Assembly (NCBI RefSeq): GCF_902362185.1
Contig: NC_044507.1
Location: forward strand, 20,043,544-20,107,543
DNA: 64,000 nt
Origin: Chanos chanos
Taxonomy: Eukaryota > Chordata > Actinopteri > Gonorynchiformes > Chanidae
Reading direction: 5' to 3'
The position numbers were made by a program, and so were the translations under genes. The notes beneath the pieces were generated by a model that did not search any database, was not told the origin of the DNA, and worked only from the letters and a program-made list of their open reading frames with translations. Shown here in pieces: positions 46,111-59,100 of the stretch; within the stretch, counting starts at the first letter, position 1; each line of letters opens with the position of its first letter.

Positions 46111-49100
46111 GTGGATGTTCCGTTTCAAGGCTCAAAACCTTTTGCATTTTTGATTTTGATTTTGATTTGTCTCAGTCCTGTGATTATGCTATTCTTTACC
46201 GCACCTCCTAAATCAGATACGCTGTCTCCTCCCACAGAAAGTTCAGAGGTCACGTTTTAACTGTATCAGTGTGAAACTATCTTTATTATGGTGGCACTTT
46301 TATGGCGCTTTTATTGAGCCGTTCATTCAGTTTGGAGTGGAGAGCAAGCCGCATTGCAGACGTTCACACTGAACTTGGATCCAACCAGAGTTTGGAGAAG
46401 AACAGCTCTGGCATTTTGATGTGGGTAATATATATTTTTTTGTTTGTTTGTACTTCAGCGGCTTTGTCTTTGTTTCCTGTCTTGATTTTGATGTTGTTGT
46501 ACCTGCCCTTTAACCGGAGGTCATGCTGGCGCGTGAGGAGTTTGATGAAGTGACTGCTTTCGTTTGTTTCATCGTCCTGTCACCAGCATAAACCTGTTTT
46601 TGGACATCATTTAACACATTGTAGATCTCTCATACAAACCTGGCTGTTTTAACTCTGCCATGTAGCATGTATGACGTCGTATTCACAAAGACTTTGAAAA
46701 ACCCTACAGTTTTGTGTGTCAGTTGGGTACTTCAGTGGCAGCTCTTGTTACAGAAATCATGGGTGTTTCTTCAAAAACAAGCAGAAAACTGGTTCCTGTT
46801 CTGATTAAAAAATTTTACATTTATCTCAGAGTGTTGATGCTACCTTAAACCTTTCTCTGGAGTTGTTTTAATCACCGGGGATTGATTTAATGGCTTAAGA
46901 TACTTGCATAGCAGTCACATACTTGTGTGTGCTGTTACACTAGGATTAAAGATTGAAAGATTTAAATATTATCATATAAGATAAATATCTCATTTGCAAT
47001 TTGTGGTTTTACTGCCTTCATCTTGAGGTTGTCAGCACACTGTACTTAAAAGAAAATCAGAACTCCAACACGAACTTTTGAACCCCATTCATTTTCAACA
47101 TAGTGAAATCATTGTGACAGATAATCACAATTGGTGTTCCGTCACAGAACCCAGTCATTACATGATCATTACAGGTCGTCACGGTAAGCTCTCAGCCCTT
47201 CTGAGAGCCCGCCCCCTTTTTATCATCACAAGATGCCAACTGTTGCCTTTCTGTATTCATCTGAAAACCTAGAGCTGCCTCCTCCATTCAAGAGTGAAAA
47301 CAAGCATAATAGACCTCATTAAATATGCATTTTGAGGCACTCGGGCTCTACAACACAAGTGGACAACACAAGTGTGGAGCAGAGAATAAGCAAGCTTTTT
47401 ATAGTTTGACCCAATGTCGCCTTGTGTAATTACGTCAGAGCTGTAAGGCACCTGAGTGATGAACATTATGGAGAGAGACTGTTTTGGAATAACTTGAGCT
47501 ACACTGTAAAGGTGGAACTGTTTGATTGAGAGCAGTGTAAAGGTAAGGAAGGTCGTTGCTATAGTAGGGAGCCACAGTGCTGGGTAGGGAGTTGATACTT
47601 GATGCTTTGGCCATATGGTGTGGCACGGTAGCGTGAACCTGTTCAAGATGCATTTAGTCTGTCTTAAACTATATCAAAATAAATACAACCACTGTTCATT
47701 TAAATGAAGCACTCTTTTGATTATAATCAGTGGCTATATGAGTTCGATGATGTGAAAAAACTTGCCAGGAAATGTTTTACCTGAACACGTGATGCTGCAA
47801 ATAGTTTGTGTTGTTATGTCGCAAACCCTTAACATGATGAAATCATGCATGATCATAAATAATCAATCATTACAGAGAATGAATTGAACTTTTACCATGT
47901 CAATTTCAAAGCTTGCAGTTTAGTGAGCACTGTCACAATTATGACATAGGGACTGATTTAACCTTTTACATTAACCCTAAAACATAATTACGCTTTTGCA
48001 ACATTTACGGTAATTCTGCCTTCACACGCTGAACTTTTCCACCCTCTTGCAAGTAGTTCAAAATAATCTCAGGCTATCCATGACTTGTACAAGTGTACAG
48101 TCCTGAATTATACAACAGGTGGAACACATTTTTCTTCTAAATCACATTTCCCCTTCCCTGACATAATGTAATACAAGCGCAGCAATGGCACCTCAGTGAA
48201 TGTCTCAGCCAGGTCGGTGGGGTTAATTCATCACATGAATTTATGAATTAGGAATTGAATATAAATGAATAAGGACTGAATACATGAATGAAGAATTGGC
48301 GCAGTTGCACAGTAAGGAACTGTAGTTGTATTGGTTGTCCATCAAAAGCTTTACTACAACCTGCAAACCCTTTTAAACGTGCACCACTCAGCTGTGTTTA
48401 AGGGTGATTATTGACTTTTAAAGCCCAGAGAGGTTTTTAAATAGACAAAAGCCTCATACCCTGCAGATGGAAATATACTTAAGTTATGCAAACACGGTAC
48501 CTTTAAAAGTGTTTGCCGAGTAAACACCAGTCCGTGCGAAAATGAAATCCAAAAGCCTATGCGACAGACCTCCCCTCCATAGCGTCTGCCACAGCTGTTG
48601 GAGAGTACATTAGCTGTGAAGAGGATGCCCTCATCAGACAAGTGCAGTACAATACTGTCTCCTATGAGTTTGTACATTTCAAAGCACCTGCTCTCTGAAT
48701 CTCTTTATGAGTGTAAAATTCAGATAGCTTGAAACCATTGTTCATGAGGCATCTTTGGTAAGCATTTTGAAGACGGATCGTGCTTCAGCAGACAGTTGAA
48801 TGGAAATTGATTACGGCTTGTTGTGTGCTCTCCAACCAACCATTAACTAACAATAGAGCAGAGCTTTAGCGGTGTGTGCAGACAGTTACCTCAGCCAGCT
48901 TTCCGAGTAGGTGGTTTTTGACAGTGTAATAGGCCACAGAATAAAGGGAAGAAAGGGAGAATTTGCTTGTTTAGCTATCCAATCCGTACCTTCTTTTTGA
49001 TCTCTACAGACAAATAGATGCATTGTTCATCTCTTAATTGCTTAAAAGCCCAAGCAAAAGGTCTCTCCCCTGTAAAATGTGCCATCCAAACCAAGAGGCA

Positions 49101-52100
49101 GGCATTGTCTTGTTTATATCTGTAAGTCAATTTACCTAGGCCATTGTACACAGGGCAGTTTGGTGAGATAAATGTCCCAGGGTGGGTAGGAGGTTTTCAG
49201 ACATACTGAGTGGGCCCACGCAATAAATCAGCTGATTCACTAAGACTTGGGCTGGAATGTTCAACCATCGCCATGGGGACAGATAAGAGGCGACGATGTT
49301 ACTCCTGCTTACACAGCATCATACAGTCTATACTTTATCTTATGGATTTCTATGCCTCTCAGATGTACGTTGAATGAAAAAAAAAATTGTACGGAATTAA
49401 TCAGATTTATTCTTAAGGTAAGCCTTCTGCCCACACTGAGAGACAATTTAGATGGGTGCATTGATTCATATTTGCAGTTGAACTTTCTATCTTTCTTGAA
49501 GTAGCTCTGTAGCTGTTTCGCTGGTTGGACACATTGTCTTTAGAGGAACACAAAGGATCATAATTTACAATTCATTTTAGTTACAACAGTTATGTTTTGA
49601 GAGCTTTATTTGGAAAAGTAACTGTCTTTGGAAAAGTGATAAACTGTAATTGTGTCGCAGCTTGTTATATTGTTCATCCAAATTTAGACGGCTGTGTCTG
49701 AAACAGTCTAAAACAGTCTAAAGGTATCTTTTCTGGATTGTCATATTAGAGAAAGGGTACTCTCCAGATTTCTGAATTGTAATGTATGCTGTTGAGAAGT
49801 ATGATTATTTCTGTGCTGTTACATATATTACATGTGTATGAACAAGATTTGTCCTCTGGTTATTCAGCTAACCTTGGAGTAAATTTTCCATTATCCCGAT
49901 AAAGTCAGAGCTAGACTGTGCCTTTAGACAGCCTTAGAATATAAATGTACATACTGTATATTGACACACATGACTTTATTTGCTGTGCCAGTTTCATTGA
50001 CAACAGATATACACATATAAAAGAGGAAAATGCATTAATTCACACCAAGTTCATGTAAAAGACCATAAAAACCAAGATTAATAACAGTAATAGTGCTGTC
50101 AGGTCATGAAATAGCAATGACATGTAAATACAGTAGTGATGTATGCAGATAACTGGTGACATTGTGAGGTTACATGGCTTGGTCATGACGAAGACACTAT
50201 GAAACTGAAGTCAGGCCCCCCCCCCCCCCCCCCCCCCCCCGAGTCACTTGACTGTAACCCAATATGGCTTCTGGCCTGGGTGAAACGCAAGGCGTGGATT
50301 TTAAACTAAGTTCATTTGGGGTTTGGGGTGTGCATTACTGTCTGGCCAGGACTGTCTAAGTATCATGAAGTGGTTTGAGTGAAGTGTACACTGATGCTGA
50401 CTTCAGACAGAACATCACCTGTAATTATTGAGCTCATATCCTAGCTGATCCTGTAGTACAACATTAAACTTTGTCTCACATGAGAAAAAACTACTAATCA
50501 CATGACTGACAGCAAAGAGACATTTGACGTAATTTTAATGCAGTTTTTAAATAAACTGAACACCGAGTTTCTCGCTGAGTGAATTGGATTTCAGAATTTA
50601 TTTACAGTGCAAAGAACAAAGACAAACGCCTTACTGTAAGTGTACCGATGTCCAAAACAAAATGTATAACACTGAAATGTGTATAAGTTATGGCTACACA
50701 CGCTAACTCTATAACTCACATTACATGATCTATTTTTTCGTCACTTAGTTTTGGACTGGTGCTATGATATTTATCGTCAATGCCTATGCGATATATTGCA
50801 TCTGTTCCCAGAGAGTTATCTTTAAAAGGCTATCCTTCTGGGTATGTGGGTAAATGTATGTATTTGTGTCTTCCAAAGAAACTTTTTTTTGTCTCCTCTG
50901 AATGATTAATTCAGGGCCAGGTCATGGCTATATGAGTGACTGCATAGACTGAAAGAGAGTTGTCAGTGGGTTGAATGCAATATACAGCAGTGAGCGATTC
51001 TTGACATCCGCTGGAACAATGTAAGTCCAGCTCCATATCCTCTCTTTTGACCTGTGACAGATGAGCCATTAATCAGTTTACAATGCCACTTCAAATGAGG
51101 TCACATAATGAGGTCAAAAAGCAACAGAGAAGTTACAAATCTCGCTGAGACAGACAGATAAAAGTGGAAAATTAATTAAAATTAATTAAAAAACAAACCA
51201 AACTCTAAACTAAAAAAGCCACAGAAAGGATTTGTGATATTCAGTAGTATTTTTTACCTTTGTTTATGTTAAAAAGTGCCTTTTTTTGTTTTACACTTCA
51301 GATCTGCTGAGGCATGGGTCTTATTTCATACTACGAGATGTTTTTATCTTACCAGTGGAGTACTGAAAGTTAAAGCTTTTTCAGAAACACTGAAGAGTTT
51401 GACACTGGCTGTGATCTGTACCCCAATAGATCTCACTGACATTTAAAAACAGTACTTGTGCCTTTTTTTCCCCCAGTGATTCTTTTTTTAATATTATGTG
51501 TCAAACTGACTATATAACCAAAATATGATATTTTAGCAAAGAGCAGGATTTCAGCAGCTATTTTTGGGACTTTTCTGATGAATATTTCATTGTTTCTGTG
51601 TGGACTGAATACAGAACAGGCATTAAGTATTCATACCTGCCCAGTGCCATGCACTCTTGGAATATTAACCAGTCATCAATGAATTAACATGAATCAGTCA
51701 ACTCAGGTCTTAACACACACAAACCCAGTTTTGTGTAGAATTTGGTATAGTCTCAGATATTCCAGGTCAGCTTACTGACGTTCATGTTGCACAAACCCAA
51801 TGTTTACATAAAATAACAGTAAAAGGGGAAATATAGTAGGTATATTGAAAAGCACCTGCCTTTGAAACCTCAAGCTTTATGAATTAGAAAATAAGACAAC
51901 GTTATTTTTCTATTGGATTTTCTATTGGAAACAAGCGAACATTTCTGCAAACATGACAGTTTAGTTGTATTTGACATCTCTTTTTACGTTGTCATTGTCT
52001 CAAATAGTACCTGTTCAGCAGTGCAGTATCAACACATAACTGACATTCTGTAAAATTAGGAGATATCATGTTACAATCATCACACAGACACCACCGAAAG

Positions 52101-53185
52101 GTTATGTATAGAATTTCTTTCATTAAGACACATGATAAATTCATGGGCCTGATTTTAGGTTATTATGAAAGATTAGAAGATAAATATTGATTATTTTTCC
52201 GAAACACGTAAACCGCAGCTACAACAGCTTAGACGTAAAATTGGTAGTCATCCTTGCCCAAAAACACAACATGGTGAAAAGCATAATTTGTTTTTAAATG
52301 CAGAGCAAATTATCACAATCGTTTTGGGGTGCAGTTCTTGGAACTTGACTAAAAATCGCCAAATGTTCCAAAGTAAATGTTATTTGTGGATATTTAGAGT
52401 TGTCTTTGTTAAAGCTTGGAACTTACCCACTCAGCTGTTAAGGGGGAGGAATTCCATTGTGGTCTGATCCCTGGCTGTATTTTGCTTCTCTTTGGATATG
52501 TTTCTCAGACACAGTTTAGTAACAGCTCAGCCAACCTGCATAATTTATATTGGAATGAGCCAAAGAGATAGTGTTACCCTAAGTCAGTGTAGTTGATACA
52601 TTTAAGGTGCCGTTTGCAACTATAACGGGAAGCCCTCATTTACTTTCAGACACATACTTTCAGACTTTTGGAAGGATGGTACTTGAAATGCACGTAGTGC
52701 AAAAAGTTAAGTAAAGTAAGTGCTCTGCAGCAAAAGGCAAAGGGGTTGTAGCACATGGCAGAAGGATGCTCACATTCATGGATACCTGACGTTGGGGACT
52801 ATCAGCCTTTTGTCTGTGAGAAATCTCATGCCAAAATCTGCACAAAGCCAAGGAAAAAGAGTTATTGGAAATTTCTGAAATTGGAATACAACTAACAGTA
52901 AGGTACAGTCATACACAAAACGGAAGCCTTTCTCGCATGTTACTGAAGAGGAGCTACGTATGACAATGGATTTAGACAATTTAACTCATTTTGACCTTAA
53001 AAGGTACCTTTTTATTATTGTCCTTTGAAGAATATTTTCTCGTTTTTTCTACTGTATATCATCTGTAATAAGGGAGTTTTTGTGCCTCTGAAGAAATGCC
53101 TCTGCTACTTGTGAAATGTTTTGTCACCGATTGATCATTTTTGACCCAGTGACACAGATTAGCATGACTTTCACAAAGGGCTAAA
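46111..53185. other. 7-kb gene-free stretch between drg2 and myo15a
   Basis: AT-rich sequence with no recognisable exon, RNA gene or intact mobile element on either strand. It has a poly-C run at 50216-50240 and scattered AT-rich simple sequence. The myo15a promoter and 5' noncoding exon must lie at its right end. A candidate acceptor, TTTTTGACCCAG, lies near 53136-53148. A 125-codon minus-strand frame (47646-47269) looks like chance. Confidence 0.6.
50216..50240 (+). repeat. Poly-C homopolymer
   Basis: About 25 consecutive C residues between TCAGG and GAGTCAC; the exact length in the genome is uncertain because such runs are hard to sequence. Confidence 0.9.
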
Positions 53186-56100
53186 ATGCCGCCAAAGAAA
53201 GCAGCAGCAAAAAAACCTGACAAAGGAAAGGCAGAAGAGCCAAAGAAGGGTAAAGATGACAAGAAGGGGGCGAAGGAGGATAAGAAAGGGGGGAAGGATG
53301 ACAAGAAAGGGGGGAAGGGAGCTAAAGAGGAGCCCCAAAAAGGAAAAGGTAAGGATGACAAGAAGAAAGGAAAGGATCAAGGAAAAGGGAAGAAACCTGT
53401 TACCAGTGAATCTGAGGAAGCCTCAGACGCTGACATGTTGAAAAGTGAAGATGAAGGCAGCGAGGCAGTGGAGGATGAAGACGAAGACGAAGAGAGAAGC
53501 GAGTCAGAGATGGAGGATGGTGACAGAGGCAAACATGGAAAAGGAAAAGCTGCACTGAAAGGAGCTTCTAAAGCTGTGGCAATGAAAGCTATGGCTAAGC
53601 CAAAGCCTGGCAAATCAGCCGCGGAGGTTGTTGATCAAAAAACGAACAAGCGTGCCAACATAAAGGCTGCATCAAAAGCCATGGCAGGTTTCAAACCCGA
53701 AGAGAGGAAGCCCCAAAATCCCCAAATACAACTGAGTAAGATGAAAGAAATTAATCTGAAAGGGGCCTCTTCGGCCATGATGGGCTTTGCAGCTGAAGGA
53801 CAAAGGAAAAAAGTCCAGAAGAAAGAAGATGCAAAAGCCCACCTGAAAGGTGCCTCAAAAGCAATCACAGGCTTGACAGGAAAGTCGTCCCCCTTTTCAA
53901 TTCCAGCTGCAAAACAAACAAAACGAGGACTTAAAAGCACAACTAGGCTTTTTATGAGACTGTCTGGACATAAGAAGAAAAAAGACCCATCAAAAGCTAT
54001 ACAAAGTACATCTAAGTTGTTTGCAGGATTTGGAAAACCCAAAGCCGCTGCAGACACAAAGAAAACAGGGAAATCAGCGTTGCTGAACACGTCCAAATTC
54101 ATGATGGGTTTTCCAGGTGGCGGAAAGAATAAAAATGAAAAGAAGGAAGAAAATGCATCTTCTAATTCAAAATCTGTATTGTTACTCAATCTGGGTGGTA
54201 AGACCGGAAAGACCGCAGCAGCAACCACTGGGCTGGGTGGGAAATTTAAAGGTTTTTTTGGTAAAAAGAAAAATGGTGCCTCAAAATTTAAAGATAAAGG
54301 ATGGATGTTGGGGAAGATTGCTGGGGCAACCAACTGGCTGACCAGTAAATTTATCTCTTCCAGGGCTTCTCGAGGAAGACTTGGTTGGTCAGCTCGTCAG
54401 CGTAGGTCAAACATGGGAAGAATCCAAGGTTATCGCAATAGAGGATATGAGTATGATGAAGATGAATTTAGCTATGAGGAAGATGACTGTGGGCCAGACA
54501 ACTATGGTGGGGGTAACTCTCGAGGACGATTTATGGACAGGAATGGTTATGGCCACAGGCAATACAGAGGACAACAATTTGATTCCTATGAGGACGACAT
54601 GGAGTACTATGATTACCCACTAGAAGATGAATATGGTTACTCTGATGAAGAGTATTATGACCCTCTCTATGATGATGAATATGATTATTACGAAGGGGAT
54701 TACTATGACCAATATGGTGGAAGACAACCATATGGCTATTATGGGGATGAAATGGATTACTATGACTATGGAGAGCAGGATATGAATGAGTACGGGTACT
54801 ATGACAGTGGCATGGAATATTATGATGAATTTCCAATGGAGGACGAGTATGGATATTACTGGAATGGTATGGAATACCAGTGGAATGGTAGCGAATACCC
54901 AGAACAATTTGATTATTATGGGGATAATTTTTATAGTCATCCAACTGGGCTACCAGATGCCTTCATGATGCTCCCTGGTTATCAGAATGCATATCAAATG
55001 CAATCCAATGACCACCAGTTTTATCATATGGGAGATGGTGCTTCAGTTTATGCCGATCCTATGTATGTTTATAATCAACAGTATATGTATTCAATGGAAA
55101 ATACAGAACCTTTAGAAATGTATAGTAATGAGAATATGCATTTTACAGCTAATCCAACAGTGGCTAATGATTCGTTCAGGTTCCCAAGACCGCAAGTCAA
55201 GTTATTTGGAAAAGAAAAAATTGAAATTGGAAATATACCATCCCCTCAAATTGCTTTGAATGATTCTGAGGTTATGTCAGATGTACAGTATGAAGGCCAG
55301 CCAACCTTTATGCAAAGTATGGGATCTCCTCAGTACATTCCTCAACAGACTGGAATGGTCCAAACATCGTTTCCCTCCCCAGCAGCTCCAATGTTATTCC
55401 AACAAACTCAGACTCCAGCCGTCCCAGCAGCAGCTGGAACAGCAACCATGTTTGGGTCCCCTCATATGCCATCCTCCCCAATTCCTCAAGTAAGGTCCCT
55501 CCCCCCTCATATGCCCATATCACCCTCTTTAAGCAGACATTCTCTCGGACCAGTGGGACCTATGCCATTTTCAACAGCAGCCTCTCCTCTTTTGTCTGCA
55601 AGAACATTTGATCCAAATCTAGGCGAGCCACTTCCTTCACAATATCCTGAACCAATGTGTCAGAGATTAAACCCATCACTTGAGAACATGTATTCAGCAC
55701 CACTAAGGCGAAGTCCTCCTCCTTCTCCACAGCTCTCTGTTAGACAAGGATATGTTTCACCAGGGAGATATAGCCCTCAGCCCAGACATAGATTTGAAAT
55801 GCAACCTGAAGAAATGGACCCCCAGTTATCACCTAGGCCACCAAGGAGAGTGTATGGTTATGAACCTGAAATGTCAGGACAAATTGGTCAGCCAATGTAC
55901 AACAGTATTCAAAGACCCCTCAGTCCTCTTCAAAGGAGAAGTTTCAGCCCTCCACCCTCTCCACAGCCATCAAGGCGAGGATGGTCTCCTCAAGCTTCTT
56001 TAAGAGCAAGATCTCACTCTCCTCCGCTCAGAAGACCATTGTCGGGACGGCTATCCCCTCGTGCTACCACACAAGAAAGTCCACCAACTTCCCCACGTGG

Positions 56101-59100
56101 ATCAGTAAGGAGAAGACATCCCTCCGCTTCACCCAGGCCTTCTCTACGACAGAGATCTCACCCAGGTCCTCTCCCTCCAACGTCCGGGCCCTTCAGGCCA
56201 ATTAATGAAAAATTTCATGAGCCACCCATGTCACCAAGGTCGATCAGAAAAAGCCCTCTTTCACCTCAACCATCTCTGAGAAAGAGAAGCCCTCCCTTGT
56301 CCCAAAGAATGGAACAACAGATGGAACAAGAGAGATCCCCTCGTCTCCCACGCAAATCTCAATCCCCTACACCCTCACGACACACAGTAAGACCTGGGTC
56401 TCCAAGACCATTGTCCCCTCATATACCTGACAGCCAACGTCCTCGATCACCCTCACCATCGAGATTTTCTAGTAGAACTCAACATGACATACAGGATATG
56501 CCCACTCGTTCATCCACTCGTAGATTCAGGGGGCCTGGGCGGAACAAAGTGCCAATGGGAGCAGTTAAACCATCACCTGTTAATCCTATCTTGCGAAGGA
56601 GGAGTCGCCAAGGCCCCCCTTTAATGCAGAATGTTGCTCCTTTTAGATCATCTGTTCATAAAGGACCCATGGACCAAGATGCAACCTCCTCTCCTGTGAT
56701 GTTAACAAGACAGAGTTCTCGGCCAATGGGACCTCGAGAATCGAGGCGATTTTTCCCACCAGGAACTCCTCAGCAAGGTTTTCGTAGACCAGTTGGGAGA
56801 GGACGGCCTGTTGTGAGAGTACCTGTAAATACATCTCCTCTTCAACAGTCAATGAGAACAACAAACCATCCTTTAGTTTTGGATTCCCCAGCTCCTTTCC
56901 CTCGGCAGGTTTCTCTGAAACACCCAGGGCTGGCATCACCACAATCCTCACACAGGCATATATCGAGTAGACCCCAGTCACCCCAGTTCTCAATGAAACA
57001 GGGGTCTCCACGACCGCTACGGTCTCCCTCACCTGGGAACCTCTCCTTGCATAACCAAAGTCTTCAACAGGGTTCTTTCACAGCACCCTTTCCAGGTAGT
57101 GGTGCTCTACACGCCCAAGACATCACAGAATTTGGTCAGACAATTGAGCAAGGACCTACCCCTCTTCTAACAAATGCCTTACAGCACCCAAATCTTCATG
57201 CTACAAATATGTCAACTTTCCAAAAGATCAAATCCTCACAATCTTCTGTATTACCACAGTTTGGCCAGAAAAGATCACAGGCCTCTTCTCCAGTTGTGAC
57301 AAATACTTTGCAGAATCCACAACTCCAAAATGATTCATATAGTTCATCTCAGAGACCCTCAAGTCCCTCCTTACTAAATGCATCCCAGTATGAACAGCCT
57401 GTGAATCAAAGTCCTTCCCCAATGCTGACAAATGCCTTACAAAACCCTAACCTTCGTAAGGCTTCATTCACCTCCCCTATACAAAGAATTGCATCCCCAT
57501 TTACATCTGCGGCACATTCTGACAACCAACAGGTCCTGCGTTCCCCAGTTCTGACAAATGCATTACAGAATCCCTATCTCCGAAATGCTTCGTACACCTC
57601 ACCTCTTCAAAGGAATGCACCTCCACATGCTCCAGTGATGTCGCAGTATGGTCAGGAAACAGCCCGAGTTAACACTTCGGTACTATCAAATGCTCTACAG
57701 AACTCTAATTTGCGAAATGCCTCTTTCAGTTCTCCTTTTCAAAGAACCCCTTCTCCCTCCCCCCAAGCTCAAGTGTCTTCCCCATTTTTAACAAGTGCAC
57801 TGAAAAATCCTAGCCTTCAAGGTGCATCTTTTCGACTACCAGATGGATCATTATTTTCCAGACAAGCAGACAGCCAAGTAGAGAACTCTACTCCATCCCT
57901 TTTGTCAAATGCTTTACAGAATCCTAATCTACGCAAAGCTGCCTACCGGCTCCCGGATGGAACACTTGTGTTAAGGAATGAGGAAGCAGAAACAGCTGCC
58001 TCTCCATCACTTCTATCAAATGCCCTTCAAAATGCTAATATGCGTAAAGCAAATTTGAGGCTCCCAGATGGATCTATTTTATCAAGGAACCCTGATCAAA
58101 CAGCTGAAAAAAACAAGTCCTCCCCATACTTGGGAAATGCTTTACAGAATATGAACCTTCGCAATGCATCCTACAGACTGCCAGATGGAACTTTCCAATC
58201 AAGGGACCAAAAAGTGGAGCAAGCATCTTCCCCTCTTCTGTCAAATGCTCTACAGAATGCTAACCTACGCAAAGCTTCATACAGACTTCCAGATGGATCG
58301 CTTTTGAGAAAGAGTTCTGAACCGGAACCAGAGCAATCAATATCGTCCCATTTGTCGAATGCTTTACAGAATGCTAATCTTCGAAATGCTTCCTATCGTC
58401 TGCCTGATGGATCAATCCTGTTCAGAAACCAGAAAAAAGAACAGTCCTCATCTCCAATGCTTTCTGGTGCACTTCTTAATCAAAACCTTCGTAAAGCTTC
58501 TTATAGACTGCCTGATGGCTCAATCTTGACCAAGGGCAGAACTGCACAGAGTGATAAACTGTCTTCTCCCTTTCTTGGAAATGCCTTGAAGAACTCTAAT
58601 TTACGTAACGCTTCGTACAGGCTACCCTCAGCATTGGGGAGTTCTCCAGAGGATCCAAGGTATGCAGTTGTGATGCCTCAGGTTCAGGGCCAACCTGATC
58701 ATCACTGGGCCCAAAATCACACAATAGATCCTCAGGAGCCAGACGATGTCTGGTCTTCAGAGCGAGTCCTTCCTCATCATACTGTACAGAACCTCACAAA
58801 ATGGTCCATATATAGGGATGAAGATTTGGTGGACTTTATGGTTCCTGTGTACCCTGGGCATGAGGCAGATCACACTGAGCCAGAGTGGGCACCAGACAGG
58901 GAGGGTGAGCCAAGAGGGCAGTGGTATGATAAGGTAACATCTTCAAACACAGTTAGTATTTCAGTAACGTTCAATCCAATCTGCAACACCAGTTGATCTG
59001 TCTTCTTTGACTACTATTCCCATTCACTGCAGGTTGTTACAAAAGGAGATTGGAGAGCTTCCCAAATGATTGTTCATAAACAAATGACCATTTGTACATT

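Noticed and set aside
46302-46553. A possible small gene after drg2 (MALLLSRSFSLEWRAS...)
   Set aside because: Short, lacking known features, and placed just past the drg2 poly(A) signal; no evidence of splicing or conservation.
47269-47646. A 125-codon minus-strand open frame between drg2 and myo15a
   Set aside because: No recognisable domain, composition like translated noncoding DNA, and no splice partners; chance is the best explanation.
54531-54944. A 137-codon minus-strand His/Asn-rich frame opposite myo15a
   Set aside because: It is the complement of the Tyr/Asp/Glu-rich coding block; codon bias of the sense gene removes antisense stops.
53186-58933. The giant myo15a exon as a separate upstream gene
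   Set aside because: It ends with a clean donor in frame with the motor exons, and it carries [13 protein letters not shown] and [10 protein letters not shown], which are also in the human MYO15A extension.
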